Assembly: GCA_026991225.1 (NCBI GenBank)
Contig: JALXCB010000166.1
Coordinates: forward strand, 1-38,372
DNA length: 38,372 bases
Origin: Anaerolineae bacterium
GTDB lineage: Bacteria; Chloroflexota; Anaerolineae; J102
Direction of reading: 5' to 3'
The position numbers were made by a program, and so were the translations under genes. Of the stretch, positions 1-8,310 are shown piece after piece. A model generated the notes under the pieces. The model had not been told where the DNA came from, searched no databases, and saw only the letters and a list, made by a program, of their open reading frames with translations. Numbering within the stretch: the first letter of the stretch is position 1; each line of letters begins with the position of its first letter.

Positions 1-1095
1 CGCCCGCCCCATGCGCTCCCGCAGCCCCCTGTCCCCGGCCAGCCGCGCCAGCGCCGCGGCCATCGCCGCCGGGTCCCTTGGCGAGACCAGCAACCCCGTC
101 TCCCCATCCGCCACCGACTCCAGCGGCCCGCCGTGCGCGGTGGCGATGACCGGCCTGCCCGCGGCCATGGCCTCGATCACCACCATGCCAAAAGGCTCGG
201 GTTTGATGGATGGCAGGGCCAGGATATCCAGCGCGGCCATCAGCTCGGGCGCGTTGGCGTGATAGCCGGGCCACAACACCCGGTCGGCCACGCCCAGCTC
301 TCGGGCCAGGGCCTGGAGCTCCTCCCGCCGCCAATCCTCGCCCGGCACCACATCCCCGGCGATGACCGCCTTCAACTGCGGCTGCGCCCGCGCGGCCTGC
401 GCGAACGCCCGCAAAAAGAGATCCTGCCCCTTCCAGGCGGAAATGCGCCCCACCACCCCCGCCAACACCTCCTCCCGGCTCACGCCCCACGCCCGCCGCA
501 GGGCCGAACCATCCACCGCGGGCGAAAACCGCGCCGTATCCACCGCGTCGTAGATGACCGACAACCGGCCCGCCAGCTCCGGCGCATCCGCCAGCAGATG
601 ATCCGCCACGGCCCGGCTGATGGCGACCACATGCGTGCTGCGATGGCTCACCATCCAGGCGATGAGCCGCCGCACCAGCGCCGGGTCCGTCACCAGCTCG
701 TGCACGTGCCACACGTGGGGGAGATGCAGCCGCGACGCGGCCAGGGCCCCGCCCCACACCGCGCTGGTGTTGCTGTGGATCAGCGCAGCCCCCTCCCTCC
801 GGGCGATGGCCTCGACCCCGCGCGTGCCCTGCCACAGATAGCGGGCGAAGCGGGGGAGGCCGGCGGGGGTGAAATAGCGCCGCCGCAGCACGGGCATGGC
901 CAGCGATTCATTCGCCACCCCCGCCTCATCCAACGCCCGACTCAATTTGCCCTCGTATGGAATGTCGGTGGGGAGCAGCACGTAGGGCCGGAAGCGGGCG
1001 CGATCCAGCCTCCGCACCAGATTCAGCAGCACCAAATCCGAACCGTAGAGCTCATCCGAGCTGTGGGGGTAGAGGATGGTCGTGGGGGTGATCAT
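1..1095 (-). CDS. GT4-type glycosyltransferase, C-terminus cut by window edge
   Basis: An open frame of 365 codons runs from an ATG at 1095 to the window edge without a stop, so the C-terminus is missing. The protein has the two-lobed GT-B layout of family 4 glycosyltransferases. The N-terminal lobe contains YGSDLVLLNLVRRL (about residues 17-30), a typical donor/acceptor loop followed by a helix. The C-terminal lobe contains GVVGRISAWKGQD and the retaining E-x7-E signature EPFGMVVIEAMAAG (about residues 300-308), then PVIATAHGGPLE and DGETGLLV. It probably transfers a sugar from an NDP-sugar to a lipid-linked or cell-surface glycan in the cytoplasm. It lies downstream of the O-antigen ligase-like gene on the same strand. 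No clear ribosome binding site precedes the ATG. The family is clear; donor and acceptor cannot be told. Confidence 0.88.
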   Translation of the reverse strand, partial: MITPTTILYPHSSDELYGSDLVLLNLVRRLDRARFRPYVLLPTDIPYEGKLSRALDEAGVANESLAMPVLRRRYFTPAGLPRFARYLWQGTRGVEAIARREGAALIHSNTSAVWGGALAASRLHLPHVWHVHELVTDPALVRRLIAWMVSHRSTHVVAISRAVADHLLADAPELAGRLSVIYDAVDTARFSPAVDGSALRRAWGVSREEVLAGVVGRISAWKGQDLFLRAFAQAARAQPQLKAVIAGDVVPGEDWRREELQALARELGVADRVLWPGYHANAPELMAALDILALPSIKPEPFGMVVIEAMAAGRPVIATAHGGPLESVADGETGLLVSPRDPAAMAAALARLAGDRGLRERMGRA

Positions 1096-1108
1096 GGCTT
1101 CGCGAAAA

Positions 1109-1188
1109 GATTAAAGACTAAAGATTAAAGGCTGAGGGTTTCTTCGGCAAATCCGGCGCTCATTTTAATCTTTAATCTTCAATCTTTG
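1109..1188. repeat. Inverted heptad-repeat hairpin (GATTAAA type)
   Basis: The left arm at 1109-1132 consists of 7-bp steps GATTAAA, GACTAAA, GATTAAA. The right arm at 1164-1188 is the inverted form (TTTAATC, TTTAATC, TTCAATC). The two arms could form a hairpin between two same-strand genes. The right arm supplies the last codons (QRLKIKD) and stop of the O-antigen ligase-like gene. Confidence 0.8.
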
Positions 1189-2580
1189 CTCTCTCCTAAG
1201 AACATAAACGCCCGCGGCGATGAGGCCCGCGTGCACCCAGCTCGCGGTCAGCCAGATGCCGTCGGTGGACTGATAGGCCAGCCCCACCAGCATGGCGTAG
1301 CTGATGACCAGCCCCAGCAGCCTCCCCCGCCTCATCCGATCCCGCTGCTGGCGGGCGACTTTGACGCCGGGCGCCAGCAGGGTGATGAAGAACCCCGCGA
1401 ACATGACCATCCCCATGACGCCCGTCTCCTGCAACAACCGCACGGTGAGATTGCTGATCCAGGCCGGTCGGGCGCGCAGATAGCCGTGGATGGCGAAGAA
1501 GGAGCCCGGCCCCCAGCCGATGAAGGGATGCTCCCGCCAGTCCCCCAGGGCCAGCGCCCAGTCGCTGAGACGGGCGGAGAAGGTGGGGTCGTATTCCAGG
1601 TTGAGGAAGGATTGCAGGCGGTTGACGAAAGGCAGGGTGGGAGGCAGATAGGGCGTGACGGCCAGGATGATGAACAGGAGCAAGGGCAGGGCGATGGCGG
1701 CCAGCAGAAAGCGATTGACCTGACTCCAGGCGCTCGGGCGCTCGAAAATGACGACCGCCGTCGCCCCGACCACGAACATGATCCACGCGGCCCGCGACAT
1801 GCTCAGCAGCACCGCCAGCAGCAGCACGCCCAGGCCCGCCCAACGCAGCGCCTGCCGCCGACGCGGCTCGCCCGCCCTCATGCCAGCCAATGTGATCATC
1901 AGTAAAAGAATCGCCCACGACGCGCTGTGGCTGCCGAAGAGATTGCCCTCTTCGAAGGTGCCGTAGGGCACGGGCTCGGTGAAATTCCAGGCCACCTGCA
2001 CGCCCAGGTTGATCCCGAAGGGATAGACCGCGCGGGCGAAGATGCCGAACGCGGCCTCGACCACGCCCGCAGCCAGGAAAAAGATCACCGCCCGCCGCCA
2101 TTGAATCTCGTCGGGAATGAGATTGTAGACCAGGAAGAACGTGAGGGGCAGCAGGGCGATGCGCGCCGCGTTTTGCAGCCCCAGAGCCCGGTCGGGATTC
2201 AGCCACGCGCCCGAGAGGAGATTGACAGCCCACCAGGCCGCGGCGAACCAGATGGCGGGCGTCGTCCGCAGCGGGCGACGCTCCAGGCCCGCCTGCAAGA
2301 AGCCGATCCCGGCCACCGCCACCGCGGCCACATGCTCGGGCCGCACCGTCACCGGGCCGATATCGATGCGATAGCGAGTGATGAGCGCAGCCAGAATCAG
2401 CACGACCACGCCGCTGAAGGGCCAGCCCATCAACAGCCCCGCCAGCAACACCAGCGCGGCCAGCGCCGCCAACGCCAGCAGCGCATGAACCTGAGTCAAC
2501 AGGACCAGCCCTCCCGCCAGCAGCCCTAACGCCACCGCGGCCCACAGCCATCGCTGCTGATTCACACCCTTTGCCCTCAC
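1165..2580 (-). CDS. O-antigen ligase / Wzy-type polysaccharide membrane protein
   Basis: This 471-residue protein is almost wholly hydrophobic, with about 10-12 membrane segments. A larger polar loop (about residues 180-215) lies before SHSASWAILLLMITLAG, and the C-terminal half has the Wzy_C-like arrangement FSARLSDWALALGDW...PFIGWGPGSFF seen in O-antigen ligases and polymerases. Such proteins join or polymerise lipid-linked glycans on the outer face of the membrane. The start is GTG at 2580, chosen because GGGGAGG ends seven bases upstream. The gene sits between a glycosyltransferase and an acyltransferase on the same strand, consistent with a surface-polysaccharide locus. The last seven codons come from a heptad repeat arm. 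Ligase versus polymerase cannot be decided from the sequence. Confidence 0.8.
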   Translation of the reverse strand: MRAKGVNQQRWLWAAVALGLLAGGLVLLTQVHALLALAALAALVLLAGLLMGWPFSGVVVLILAALITRYRIDIGPVTVRPEHVAAVAVAGIGFLQAGLERRPLRTTPAIWFAAAWWAVNLLSGAWLNPDRALGLQNAARIALLPLTFFLVYNLIPDEIQWRRAVIFFLAAGVVEAAFGIFARAVYPFGINLGVQVAWNFTEPVPYGTFEEGNLFGSHSASWAILLLMITLAGMRAGEPRRRQALRWAGLGVLLLAVLLSMSRAAWIMFVVGATAVVIFERPSAWSQVNRFLLAAIALPLLLFIILAVTPYLPPTLPFVNRLQSFLNLEYDPTFSARLSDWALALGDWREHPFIGWGPGSFFAIHGYLRARPAWISNLTVRLLQETGVMGMVMFAGFFITLLAPGVKVARQQRDRMRRGRLLGLVISYAMLVGLAYQSTDGIWLTASWVHAGLIAAGVYVLRREQRLKIKD

Positions 2581-2587
2581 CGCACCG

Positions 2588-2594
2588 CCTCCCC
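2588..2594 (-). promoter_or_regulatory. Ribosome binding site fixing a GTG start
   Basis: On the minus strand GGGGAGG lies seven bases before the GTG at 2580. No comparable site precedes the second in-frame GTG at 2565, so this site decides the start of the O-antigen ligase-like gene. Confidence 0.55.
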
Positions 2595-2621
2595 GGAAAC
2601 AATACCCCCTCCCACCGGCCT

Positions 2622-2705
2622 CGTCAAACGTAAAACGTCAAACGTCCATCCTGAACACTGAACACTGAACACTGAACACTGATGACTGATCACTGAATAC
2701 TGATT
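2622..2705. repeat. Run of twelve 7-bp units between two genes
   Basis: The whole stretch can be divided into 7-bp steps. It opens with CGTCAAA, CGTAAAA, CGTCAAA, CGTCCAT, passes through CCTGAAC, then has three ACTGAAC units followed by ACTGATG, ACTGATC, ACTGAAT and ACTGATT. It fills most of the gap between the acyltransferase and the O-antigen ligase-like gene and ends inside the acyltransferase stop codon. Its two-part structure (CGT units, then CTGA units) recurs at 9472, 30577 and 36874. Confidence 0.85.
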
Positions 2706-3429
2706 ACTTCTCACCCTCATCGTCCTCCTCGCCGCGAAATCGAATCACCCGCGCCGGCACGCCGCCCACGATGGCAAACCGCGGCACATCCTTCGTCACC
2801 ACGCTGCCCGCGGCCACCACCGCGCCCCGGCCGATGGTCACGCCATCCAGCACGATGACGCCCGACCCCAGCCACACGTCATCCTCCACCACAATGCCCT
2901 CATTGGTCACCCCCTGCGCCTTGATGGGGACATCCGTGCGGGCGATGACATGATTTTCCGAATGAAACCGCACCCCCTGGCCGATGAGCACATTCCGGCC
3001 GATGCGCACGCCTCCGGCCGCGCCCACGAAATTGTAGTCCCCCAGATTGGAATCATCGCCGATCCAGAACCCTTCGCCCAGGTGCGTGAGGATGCCCGTG
3101 CATTCGATGACCGAAAACCGGCCGATGGAGACGTTGTTTCCGATATGCACGCCATGACGGCTGAGCGCGTCGATCTTCACATCATCCTCGAAAGTGACGC
3201 TGCGGCCCAGATACAGCCGCCGGGAATTCAGGATCTGCACCCGCCGCCCCACGAACAACGTTCCCTGGCTGCCCCCCAGCCAGGGCTTGCGCAACAGCCC
3301 GCGCAGATAGGCAAACCCTCGCTCCTTCAACACCGAGACCAATGCGGTCGTCGGAACCGCGGGATCGATGGTATAATGGGGATCGTTTTTCAGCTTGCGA
3401 ATGATTTGTTGCAGAACATCCCGAAGCAT
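2704..3429 (-). CDS. Left-handed beta-helix (hexapeptide repeat) acyltransferase
   Basis: This 241-residue protein has several rungs of the hexapeptide [LIV]-G-x4 type from about residue 60 to 215, for example [35 protein letters not shown] and [23 protein letters not shown] (about 155-162) carries the likely catalytic histidine. The C-terminal coil [18 protein letters not shown]...VTKDVP and [11 protein letters not shown] is typical of the NodL/LacA/WcaF branch, which acetylates sugars with acetyl-CoA in the cytoplasm. The gene is the first of the minus-strand polysaccharide group. A promoter at 3436-3465 places the expected transcript start at the ATG itself, so the mRNA may be leaderless. 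The substrate is unknown. Confidence 0.85.
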   Translation of the reverse strand: MLRDVLQQIIRKLKNDPHYTIDPAVPTTALVSVLKERGFAYLRGLLRKPWLGGSQGTLFVGRRVQILNSRRLYLGRSVTFEDDVKIDALSRHGVHIGNNVSIGRFSVIECTGILTHLGEGFWIGDDSNLGDYNFVGAAGGVRIGRNVLIGQGVRFHSENHVIARTDVPIKAQGVTNEGIVVEDDVWLGSGVIVLDGVTIGRGAVVAAGSVVTKDVPRFAIVGGVPARVIRFRGEEDDEGEK

Positions 3430-3435
3430 GGCCTC

Positions 3436-3465
3436 ATTGTAAAAGCAAACCCTCCAAATTCACAA
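3436..3465 (-). promoter_or_regulatory. Divergent promoter, minus side (possibly leaderless)
   Basis: On the minus strand TTGTGA (3465-3460), an 18-bp spacer and TACAAT (3441-3436) precede the acyltransferase ATG at 3429. The first base of the ATG is seven bases past the -10 box, where transcription would be expected to start. Confidence 0.5.
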
Positions 3466-3466
3466 T
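3437..3466 (+). promoter_or_regulatory. Divergent promoter, plus side
   Basis: TTGTAA (3437-3442), an 18-bp spacer and CACAAT (3461-3466) lie 17 bp before the ATG at 3484. This site shares its boxes with the minus-strand promoter: each -35 overlaps the other's -10, giving inverted ends ATTGTAAA / TTCACAAT. Confidence 0.45.
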
Positions 3467-3483
3467 GTTTTCGGTCAAACGTC

Positions 3484-4362
3484 ATGGCGACAGAGACGCA
3501 ATACGAACTTCTGGTGATCATCCTCGACGATCTCGACAGGCTCCCGCGGCTGCTGGATGCGCTGCATGAGGCGGGCGTGTCGGGCGCGACCCTGTTGAGC
3601 AGCATCGGCGGCTACCGCGCCCGCACCTGGCTGGATGAAATCGGGCTGTCGGGATTACACAAAATGTTTGGGACGCCCGAACTCAAGCGGCGCACCATCC
3701 TGGCCGTGGTGGAAGAAGAGAGGATCGACGCGGCCATCGCCGCGGCGGAGCAGGCCGTGGGCGGGTTTGGGCGAGCGAACAGCGGCATCCTGTTCACAGT
3801 GCCCGTGCGCCGGGCCGTAGGCGTTCGCAAACGGGAACGTCGCCAGGAATCAGAGACCCTACCCGTCGCCGATCTCGCCGACCTGACCATCCGGGACACG
3901 CCCCTCAGCCAGGTCATCCACATCTTCGATACCCCGCCGGTGACTCTCCCCACAGGAGCCTCGCTGCTGGAAGCGGCTCAGGCCTTCGTCCAAAACCCCT
4001 ACGCCCATGTGGCCGCGGTCATCAGTCAGACGGGCCATCTGCTTGGGATTGTCACCCTGCGCCAGCTTGCCGATTACCTCTTCTTTGGCATCATGCCCGA
4101 AGTCTTTTATCGCGAGGTTCACACCGACATCGACCACAGCCTCGACTTCGGAAAGATGGCCAACGTCCACAATGTCGCCGACCTGATGATCGACCCGGTC
4201 GCCGTCCATCTCTCCGACACTGTGGGAGACGCCTTTGCTCTGATGCACCAATATGATCTCTCCGGGCTGCCCATCATCGACGAAAGCGCCCATGTGGTCG
4301 GCTTCCTCAGTATGCAGGACCTGTTGAATCTGACCGTGACCATTCTCCAGAAAGACCGCTAG
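3484..4362 (+). CDS. PII-like N-terminal domain fused to tandem CBS domains
   Basis: This 292-residue soluble protein has three parts. Residues 5-110 look like a PII-type ferredoxin-fold sensor: ELLVIILDDLDRLPRLLDALHEAGVSGATLL, a T-loop-like stretch, and LKRRTILAVVEEERIDAAIAAAEQAVG. Two CBS motifs follow, at about 148-200 (HVAAVISQTGHLLGIVTL) and 232-285 (DLSGLPIIDESAHVVGFLSM). CBS pairs usually bind adenine nucleotides. The stop is 15 bp before a secondary transporter gene, so the protein probably tunes that transporter in response to nucleotides or other small ligands. The frame stays open far upstream, but ATG 3484 is chosen because it follows the divergent promoter and begins the domain. 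Domain assignment is by pattern; the ligand is unknown. Confidence 0.78.
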   Translation: MATETQYELLVIILDDLDRLPRLLDALHEAGVSGATLLSSIGGYRARTWLDEIGLSGLHKMFGTPELKRRTILAVVEEERIDAAIAAAEQAVGGFGRANSGILFTVPVRRAVGVRKRERRQESETLPVADLADLTIRDTPLSQVIHIFDTPPVTLPTGASLLEAAQAFVQNPYAHVAAVISQTGHLLGIVTLRQLADYLFFGIMPEVFYREVHTDIDHSLDFGKMANVHNVADLMIDPVAVHLSDTVGDAFALMHQYDLSGLPIIDESAHVVGFLSMQDLLNLTVTILQKDR

Positions 4363-4377
4363 ACGACGGACGCCGCC

Positions 4378-5649
4378 ATGAACGAAGCCCTCATCGCAGT
4401 CACCATCTTTGTCCTCGTCTATGCCGCGATCATCTCCGAGAAGGTGGACCGGGCCGCGGTGGCCCTGCTCGGCGGCATGGCGGTCATCATCCTCATCCGT
4501 TCCTTCGACCAGGAGGAGGCGTTCGCCGCCATCGACCTGAATGTGCTCTTCCTGCTCACGGGCATGATGGTTATCGCCAACATCATGGGGGAGACGGGCG
4601 TATTTCAATGGTTGGGCGTGAAAGCCATCCAGTTGGGGAAGGGCAACCCCACCCGCATCATGCAGATTTTGGTCATCGTCACCGCCTTCACCTCGGCCTT
4701 GCTGGACAATGTGACCGTGGTGGTGCTATTGGCCCCCGTCACCCTGGTCGCGGCCTCCAGTCTGGGCGTCAGCCCCATTCCTTTCCTCATCGCCGAAGTC
4801 CTGGCCTCGAACATCGGCGGCGCCTCCACCCTCATCGGCGACCCGCCCAACATCCTCATTGGCAGCGCCGCGGACATCGATTTCCTCACCTTCCTGCTGA
4901 ACATGGGGCCTTACATCCTCACCGTGCTGTTCTTTTTCGTGTTGGGGTTGCCCTTGCTTTTTCGCAAACAGCTTCGCATCGCCCGGGCGGGCATGGTGGA
5001 GCCGGCCGCGGTCGACGCCTCCACCCTCATCACCGACCACGCGTTGCTGCGCAAATCCCTGATCGTGCTCGGGTTCGTGCTGGTGGGATTCATGCTTCAT
5101 GGCTTTTTGGGCCTGGAAAGCGCCACCATCGCTCTGGCCGGCGCGGCCGCGCTCATGCTCTGGACCCGGCAGGAGGCCCATCAGGTCTTCCATCATGTGG
5201 AATGGGCCACCCTGATGTTCTTCGTGGGCCTGTTCGTGCTGGTGGAGGCATTGGTGCACGTGGGCGTCATCGACGCCATCGCCAACTGGCTGTTCGAAAT
5301 GACGGGCGGCAATGTCCCCGTGACGGCCATCGCCTTGCTGTGGGGCTCCGCCATCCTCAGCGGCGTGGTGGACAACATCCCCTACACGGCGACTATCATC
5401 CCGGTTATCCTCAAATTGGGCGAGGACGGCATGAACATCTGGCCTTTGTGGTGGGCGCTGGCCATTGGCGCCGACCTGGGCGGCAACCTCACCATCATCG
5501 GCGCTTCGGCCAACGTGGTGGTGGCCAGCTTCGCCGAACGCAGCGGGCACAAGATTTCCTTCGGCGCCTTTTTCAAATATGGCGCGGTGACGACCTTTTT
5601 CTCCATGATCATCGCCACTTTTTACCTCATGGCCTTTTACCTGAGATGA
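4378..5649 (+). CDS. ArsB/NhaD/CitM-type membrane transporter
   Basis: This 423-residue protein has about 11-12 hydrophobic segments. Recognisable ion-transporter superfamily blocks include VLFLLTGMMVIANIMGETGVF, FTSALLDNVTVVVLLAPVT, the GGASTLIGDPPNILIG loop (about 143-160) and, in the second half, SGVVDNIPYTATIIPVI and ADLGGNLTIIGASANVVV. The repeated N-x-T/P hairpins in both halves are those of ArsB, NhaD and SLC13 carriers, which move arsenite, sodium/proton or di/tricarboxylates across the cytoplasmic membrane. The gene is second in a plus-strand operon, directly after the PII/CBS protein and 10 bp before a glycosyltransferase. The substrate cannot be assigned; no ars genes are nearby. 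Confidence 0.87.
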   Translation: MNEALIAVTIFVLVYAAIISEKVDRAAVALLGGMAVIILIRSFDQEEAFAAIDLNVLFLLTGMMVIANIMGETGVFQWLGVKAIQLGKGNPTRIMQILVIVTAFTSALLDNVTVVVLLAPVTLVAASSLGVSPIPFLIAEVLASNIGGASTLIGDPPNILIGSAADIDFLTFLLNMGPYILTVLFFFVLGLPLLFRKQLRIARAGMVEPAAVDASTLITDHALLRKSLIVLGFVLVGFMLHGFLGLESATIALAGAAALMLWTRQEAHQVFHHVEWATLMFFVGLFVLVEALVHVGVIDAIANWLFEMTGGNVPVTAIALLWGSAILSGVVDNIPYTATIIPVILKLGEDGMNIWPLWWALAIGADLGGNLTIIGASANVVVASFAERSGHKISFGAFFKYGAVTTFFSMIIATFYLMAFYLR

Positions 5650-5659
5650 GATTCGATCC

Positions 5660-6769
5660 ATGCGCATCGGTGTAGACATTCGACTCGCCTACCATCAGAT
5701 GGCGGGCATAAGCTGGTATGCCATTCGCTTGTTGACAGCGTTGTCGAAAGTCGATGGGGAAAACAGCTATCTCTTGCTTCAGGATCGCCGCCAGAAAGAG
5801 CCCTTGATCCAGGCTCCTAATTTCTCAGCGACAACCCTTTTCGCTCCGGTGCATCACCGCCTGGAGCAATTCATCCTCAGTCTGGAAACCCGGTTGCTCA
5901 ACCTCGACCTCATCCACAGCCCGGACTTCATCCCGCCCCTGTACAATCGCATCCCTGCGGTCATCACCGTGCATGACCTGGCGTTTCTGCTGTATCCGAA
6001 CTTCGTGACCGCGGACAGCGCCCGTTATTACGGCCAGCTCCGCGAAGCGGTCGGACGGGCCAACCGCATCATCGCAGTGAGCCAATCCACCAAACAGGAC
6101 CTCATCGACCTCATCGGCGCGCCCGAGAACAAGATCGACGTCATCTACGAGGCCGCAGACCCGGCCTTCCGACCCATTCCTCACGAGGAAGCCCGCCGCC
6201 GCCTGGCGGCCAGCGGCATCGATGCGCCCGAACGCTTCATTCTATTCGTGGGAACCATCGAGCCCCGCAAAAATTTGGCGGCGTTGCTGCGAGCTTATCG
6301 TGTGCTCCGACAACGTTATCGGGTGGATGCGCCCCTGTTGTTGTCCGGGGCGATGGGTTGGCTCTCCGAGGATATCCTCGATCTGGTGAAGGAGCTTGGC
6401 CTGGAGGAGGACGTGCGTTTTCTGGGCAAAACCAGCACAGAACAGCTCCTCTGCCTTTACAATCTGACCACGGCGCTGGCCCACCCCGCGCACTATGAAG
6501 GATTCGGGCTGACGCCGCTGGAGGCGATGGCCTGCGGCGCGCCCGTGGTCTGTTCCGACGGGGGCAGCCTGCCCGAAGTCGTGGGCGACGCGGCCATCCT
6601 CGCGCCCCCCGACGATCCAGAGGCCTGGGCTGTGTCGTTGCATCGGGTGTTGGAGGACGCCGGGTTGCGGCGATCACTGAGCGAGAAGGGGCTGGCCCGA
6701 GCCCGACGATTTTCGTGGGAAAAGGCCGCCCGCGAGACCCTGGAAACTTATCGCAAGGCCGTCCTGTAA
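5660..6769 (+). CDS. GT4-type glycosyltransferase
   Basis: This complete GT-B protein has 369 residues. The N-terminal lobe includes MRIGVDIRLAYHQMAGISWYAIRLL and LIHSPDFIPPLY with VITVHDLAFLLYP. The interlobe region has RANRIIAVSQSTKQDLID, and the C-terminal lobe starts with FILFVGTIEPRKNL. The E-x7-E signature HYEGFGLTPLEAMACG is followed by APVVCSDGGSLPEVVGDAA, which contacts the donor nucleotide. It resembles mannosyl/rhamnosyl transferases of bacterial surface glycans. It starts 10 bp after the transporter stop, and its own stop overlaps the next ATG (TAATG). Why a glycosyltransferase lies in an operon with two transporters is unclear. Confidence 0.9.
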   Translation: MRIGVDIRLAYHQMAGISWYAIRLLTALSKVDGENSYLLLQDRRQKEPLIQAPNFSATTLFAPVHHRLEQFILSLETRLLNLDLIHSPDFIPPLYNRIPAVITVHDLAFLLYPNFVTADSARYYGQLREAVGRANRIIAVSQSTKQDLIDLIGAPENKIDVIYEAADPAFRPIPHEEARRRLAASGIDAPERFILFVGTIEPRKNLAALLRAYRVLRQRYRVDAPLLLSGAMGWLSEDILDLVKELGLEEDVRFLGKTSTEQLLCLYNLTTALAHPAHYEGFGLTPLEAMACGAPVVCSDGGSLPEVVGDAAILAPPDDPEAWAVSLHRVLEDAGLRRSLSEKGLARARRFSWEKAARETLETYRKAVL

Positions 6770-7386
6770 TGTTCTATCCCCTGCTCGGATTCTCCCTTGG
6801 TTTGAGCGCGGGGCTGGCTCCGGGCCCGCTGCTGGCTCTGGTCATCCAGCGCACCCTGCGCTATGGCGCGGCCAGCGGCCTGCGCATCGCCCTCGCCCCG
6901 CTCATCACCGACCTCCCCATCGTCATCCTGGCCCTGCTGGTCATCTCCCGCCTGCCCGAGATCGCGCTGCATGGCTTGATGGCCGCGGGTGGATTGTTCG
7001 TGCTGTGGCTGGCCTGGGATGCCTGGCGCGAGACGGGCGCGGGGCTGTCCGTCGGCGCGGAAACCCCGACCGCACAACAGGACTTCCTGCGCGGGGCCCT
7101 GGTCAACTTTCTCAACCCCCACCCCTACCTGTTCTGGGGAACCGTGGGCGCGCCCATCGTCATCCAGGCGTGGGAACAGTCCCCCTGGCAGGCCGCTGGG
7201 TTCGTGTTCATGTTCTACCTGATGCTCGTGGGCAGCAAGGTGGTCCTGGCCCTGGTTCTGGGCCGGTTCCGAGGGATGCCCGCACAGCTCTACCATCGGG
7301 CCATGCAGTTCTCGGCGCTGCTGCTCCTCGCGGCCGGCGTCTGGATGCTTTATGCCGCCTGGCAAGGCGTCGCAAGCGTCTTATGA
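6769..7386 (+). CDS. LysE/RhtB-family exporter
   Basis: The protein has 205 residues and about six hydrophobic segments. It begins with the family hallmark FSLGLSAGLAPGPLLALVIQRTLRYG, continues with the DLPIVILALL segment, and has GALVNFLNPHPYLFWGTVG in the middle. Members export amino acids or related small molecules out of the cytoplasm. ATG 6769 overlaps the stop of the glycosyltransferase (TAATG), implying translational coupling, and the stop overlaps the next gene as ATGA. The substrate is not predictable. Confidence 0.85.
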   Translation: MFYPLLGFSLGLSAGLAPGPLLALVIQRTLRYGAASGLRIALAPLITDLPIVILALLVISRLPEIALHGLMAAGGLFVLWLAWDAWRETGAGLSVGAETPTAQQDFLRGALVNFLNPHPYLFWGTVGAPIVIQAWEQSPWQAAGFVFMFYLMLVGSKVVLALVLGRFRGMPAQLYHRAMQFSALLLLAAGVWMLYAAWQGVASVL

Positions 7387-8282
7387 TCGAAGTCACGTCT
7401 CTCTACGACCGGGATTTGCCGCGGCTGGCCGCCATCTGGTCGCAGGCGCTGGCCCGCCGCGGCTTTCACTGCGCGCTCAGCGAAAAAGACATCGCAGACC
7501 ACGTGCTGCTGCACGGCGGCGAGCCCCGGGCCATCCTCGCCATCGACCCCAAGGGCTGGCTGGCGGCCCGGCAGGAAGATGACCTCATCGGGTTCATCCA
7601 TTGCACGGTGGGTCGCCTGGAGGAGGATGAGCCGGAGACGCTGCGCGGGGTGGTGCGGGCGTTGATCACCGCCAAGGACGCGCCGCCCGCCACTGCCGGA
7701 TTGCTGCTGAAGGCCGCGGACGCCTATTTCGGCGGGAAACGCGACCTGGATGGGGTGATGGCGTTCGATCTGGCGACAGGCTATCCGCGCGTCGCCTGGG
7801 GCCGCGGGGCCCTGCTGGGGGAGGATTGGCCGCTGATGGACGCGCTGGGCGAGCGAGGCTACCATCTCACCCGACGCTGGCTCTTCTATGAACGTCATTT
7901 CAGCGTCCCCATCCCCGAGCATCTCCCACAGTTGCCCGGACTGGCGCTTTTCTGGCAAGATGATATGGACGACCACATGGCCTTCATCGTTCGGTCGGGC
8001 GTGGAAGAGGTCGCCTCCATCCGCTTCCTGCGCCACCCCCAACCATCCGACTGCCCCGAACCGCTCTCCGCGGGCCTGCACCGGCTGGACGTTCGGGCCG
8101 AGTATCAGCGCCAGGGCGTCGGGCGCTGGCTGCTGGAGCGGGGCGTCAACCACCTCATCGCCCGCGGCGTGCGCCGCCTGTTCGTGGACGTTCCCCACGA
8201 GGACGCGCGGGCCCAATCCCGCCTTATGCGCATGGGCTTTCACGAATCTCCCCTGCGCGGTTACAGCTTCCGGCGAGGATAG
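7383..8282 (+). CDS. GNAT acetyltransferase with two GNAT-like halves
   Basis: The protein has 299 residues. The C-terminal half (about 190-299) is a clear GNAT fold, with LHRLDVRAEYQRQGVGRWLLERGV holding the acetyl-CoA loop QRQGVG at 242-247, and RLFVDVPHEDARAQSRLMRMGF. The N-terminal half (1-80) starts like a GNAT domain but lacks the binding loop, so it is probably a degenerate copy. Such proteins transfer acetyl groups from acetyl-CoA to amines. The start codon overlaps the stop of the LysE-type gene by four bases, so the two are coupled, and acetylation plus export of the same compound is possible. This is the last gene of the five-gene plus-strand run. Confidence 0.8.
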   Translation: MIEVTSLYDRDLPRLAAIWSQALARRGFHCALSEKDIADHVLLHGGEPRAILAIDPKGWLAARQEDDLIGFIHCTVGRLEEDEPETLRGVVRALITAKDAPPATAGLLLKAADAYFGGKRDLDGVMAFDLATGYPRVAWGRGALLGEDWPLMDALGERGYHLTRRWLFYERHFSVPIPEHLPQLPGLALFWQDDMDDHMAFIVRSGVEEVASIRFLRHPQPSDCPEPLSAGLHRLDVRAEYQRQGVGRWLLERGVNHLIARGVRRLFVDVPHEDARAQSRLMRMGFHESPLRGYSFRRG

Positions 8283-8310
8283 TTCGACTGTGTCAAATTT
8301 CCTCTGAGTA

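Noticed and set aside
2622-2705. Possible CRISPR array
   Set aside because: The units are 7 bp with no spacers, and no cas gene is in the window.
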